NCBI GenBank assembly: GCA_022559845.1
Contig: CM040117.1
Span: forward strand, 16,702,856-16,766,855
From: Amorphophallus konjac
Taxonomy: Eukaryota; Streptophyta; Magnoliopsida; Alismatales; Araceae
Direction: 5' to 3'
DNA length: 64,000 bases
The position numbers and the translations under genes were made by a program. The notes beneath the pieces were generated by a model. That model had not been told where the DNA came from, did not search any database, and saw nothing but the letters and a program-made list of their open reading frames with translations. Every line of letters begins with the position of its first letter. The first letter of the stretch is position 1. This document shows, one piece after another, positions 62,610 through 64,000 of the stretch.

Positions 62610-64000
62610 TCTCAGTTAATCTCTGTTCATTCTGTATTTGGTTCCTTGTTATCAGGGCCTATGTGCCTTAACGAGGGAGTTCTAGCCCTCGTCTCTCTTC
62701 CTTTTATTTCTTCTTCGTCCAGTTTGATGTCTGCCGCTCCTCCATGTCAATGAATATCTACACATTGCTATCCTTTTTCACCCTTTTATCCTGGCAAGCA
62801 AGGAATATAAAGCTCGTGCTGATCAAAAGCTCGATGATCATGTTCGCTTCAAGATGCCGATTTCTGCGCCATGGATTTGCAAAGGTATCGTTATTTTGTG
62901 CAAGAAAATGTTATCATCGCTATTATCTCTCTTACACATGTACATGCTTATAACGTTGGTTCCTCAACATGGTTGAGTGGCTTTAGTTGAATTTGCTTAA
63001 TTAGTCAAATAAAATGAGTAGCTTCTGCAGCATCTTAGGCTGGTGATAGCTTAGCGCTGGGAGTCTAGTTCCTTTCCCCAATTGCTGAGGGTAACCTTTG
63101 AGTATATGTTTTCACACACTTCACGGCAAGCCATAGCCGATTTCTCTAAGGCAACACCGTTGCTGCTTTGGCCATACTTTGGGTATGCACAAAGGTCTTG
63201 TTCTCTTCTCTGCTCGACCAAGTGCAGGGGCAAGAGATTGATGGATAAGATGACTAACCTAGGCGCTCCCTAATACGAGAGAGGTCTCAAATAGGGGCAG
63301 TCTTGACCCTCAAAAATGAGCTTTCATGTAAAATCTAGCCAATAAGGGCTGTCAAAAATCAATGATCTGATCAATATGCAAAATTGTAAAAATCAAAGGC
63401 ATGGCAAGAGTGGTAGTACAGTTCCCCGTGGACGTCATGAGCCCGGTCGCATGCATGCCTGATAAATATGGGTCTAAAAATCAAAGACACAAAGTCCCGG
63501 CGCAACAGACCAACTCTTTGAGGGGTAGTGCCCTGGAAGGAATTCGAGCCTTGATATCTCCCATCCTGCACGAAGCTTGTCTTCAATTTTTCTTCTGCTT
63601 CTCCCTCTTAGGCTGGGTTGTATCCCGGGTATGGCCTTAGTAGGGGCACCGTTCTTTAGAAGCGGTTGGTTGTGGTAAGCCACCCTCACATGCACGCCCT
63701 GCTTAAGGGAAGCCTTTAATGAAAGGGGTAGTAACGATGATCACAGGCCAGTAGTTTGAGCCCGTCTTTAGGTGCTGCAGATTGCTATGTCAAAATCAAA
63801 ATTTTTAAAAAAAAATCAAATATTATCAAAAATCTAAAAAATCAGATACTTCAAAATTTTTTAAAAAAATCAAATATTTAAAAAACCTAAAAAATCAAAT
63901 ACTTCAAAAAAATCTAGAAAAATGAAATACTATTGAAAATCTAAAAAAATCAAAAAAAGATCACAAAAATCCAAAAATGTATCTTTTTCATGCATTTGCA
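62610..64000 (+). other. 3' non-coding region of the Tat-like element
   Basis: No supportable ORF. It includes a perfect 7-bp hairpin (ACGAGGG/CCCTCGT, 62671-62692) and, from 63780, an A-rich low-complexity run of AAAATCAAATA-like repeats. The 3' LTR is not reached. Confidence 0.5.

Larger units (their letters stand above)
55999..64000 (+). mobile_element. Tat/Ogre-like LTR element without visible pol, nested in the LTR above
   Basis: Begins TGTTGACACCCATTTTTTGTCG, the start typical of Tat-lineage LTRs. It is preceded by GATAT (55994-55998), the likely target duplication. The LTR runs to roughly 58.5 kb; its exact end and the PBS were not fixed. Then gag-like frames, a Pro/Ser-rich stretch, an unrecognised frame and a long AT-rich 3' region follow. 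The 3' LTR lies outside. No protease, RT, RNase H or integrase motif was found in 8 kb, so it is probably non-autonomous. Confidence 0.72.

Noticed and set aside
49045..64000. Further PES exons within the window
   Set aside because: Searched by eye for the next family block (IIPKETLLWKL-like) and LPLAT motifs on the + strand; none seen, so the gene must continue to the right.

Overview
This window is nuclear DNA from a flowering plant. The evidence is a multi-exon plastid-type esterase/acyltransferase gene with GT-AG introns, plus plant-type Ty3/gypsy (Tekay-like and Tat/Ogre-like), Ty1/copia (SIRE-like), L1, RTE and hAT elements. Many introns are inflated by transposons, as is common in large angiosperm genomes such as magnoliids. 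I cannot name the species from the sequence. No bacterial-style operons, CRISPR arrays, rRNA genes or tRNA genes were found.

The only host gene I can support runs on the + strand from about 3.6 kb past the right edge. Six exons (3608-4046, 4516-4567, 22374-22429, 33376-33534, 33776-33880, 48938-49044) join in frame to 918 nt, or 306 codons. They resemble the N-terminal alpha/beta-hydrolase half of the phytyl ester synthase family (PES1/PES2, acyltransferase-like, chloroplast). The rest of the protein must lie beyond the window. Introns 2, 3 and 5 are about 17.8, 10.9 and 15.1 kb, and intron 6 is longer than 14.9 kb. Almost everything else in the window is intronic transposon sequence.

Layout. 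1-3000: non-genic, with a possible LTR end at 748 and a GA microsatellite. 3000-3607: CpG- and C-rich promoter/5'UTR. Intron 2: a decayed RTE LINE (5236-6935) with a 375-bp insertion, a complete Tekay-type gypsy element (7228-17910, minus strand, TSD CCTAC), and an L1 3' end that encodes an RNase H tail. Intron 3: an L1 5' part (23.4-27.7 kb) split by self-complementary repeats and a 153-bp tandem array, then a decayed hAT transposase (27.7-31 kb) and a GC-rich fold-back region (31.3-32.2 kb). Intron 5: an L1 on the minus strand (34024-48238) split by a SIRE-like copia element (34250-44717). Intron 6: an LTR-like stretch, a 100-N gap, a gag-only non-autonomous Tekay relative (51262-55998), and a Tat/Ogre-like element inserted in its 3' LTR (55999 to the right edge) that has gag and unrecognised ORFs but no visible pol.

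All element coding regions carry stops and frameshifts, so the transposons look inactive in cis. The pattern most worth following is that the LTRs of four unrelated families each carry a dense, family-specific array of short self-complementary words (GGCGCC, GGTCGACC, CGGTC/GACCG). I found no convincing new enzymatic or defence system. The best candidate for something undescribed is the pol-less Tat-like element with its Pro/Ser-rich region and unrecognised 61.3-62.0 kb ORF.
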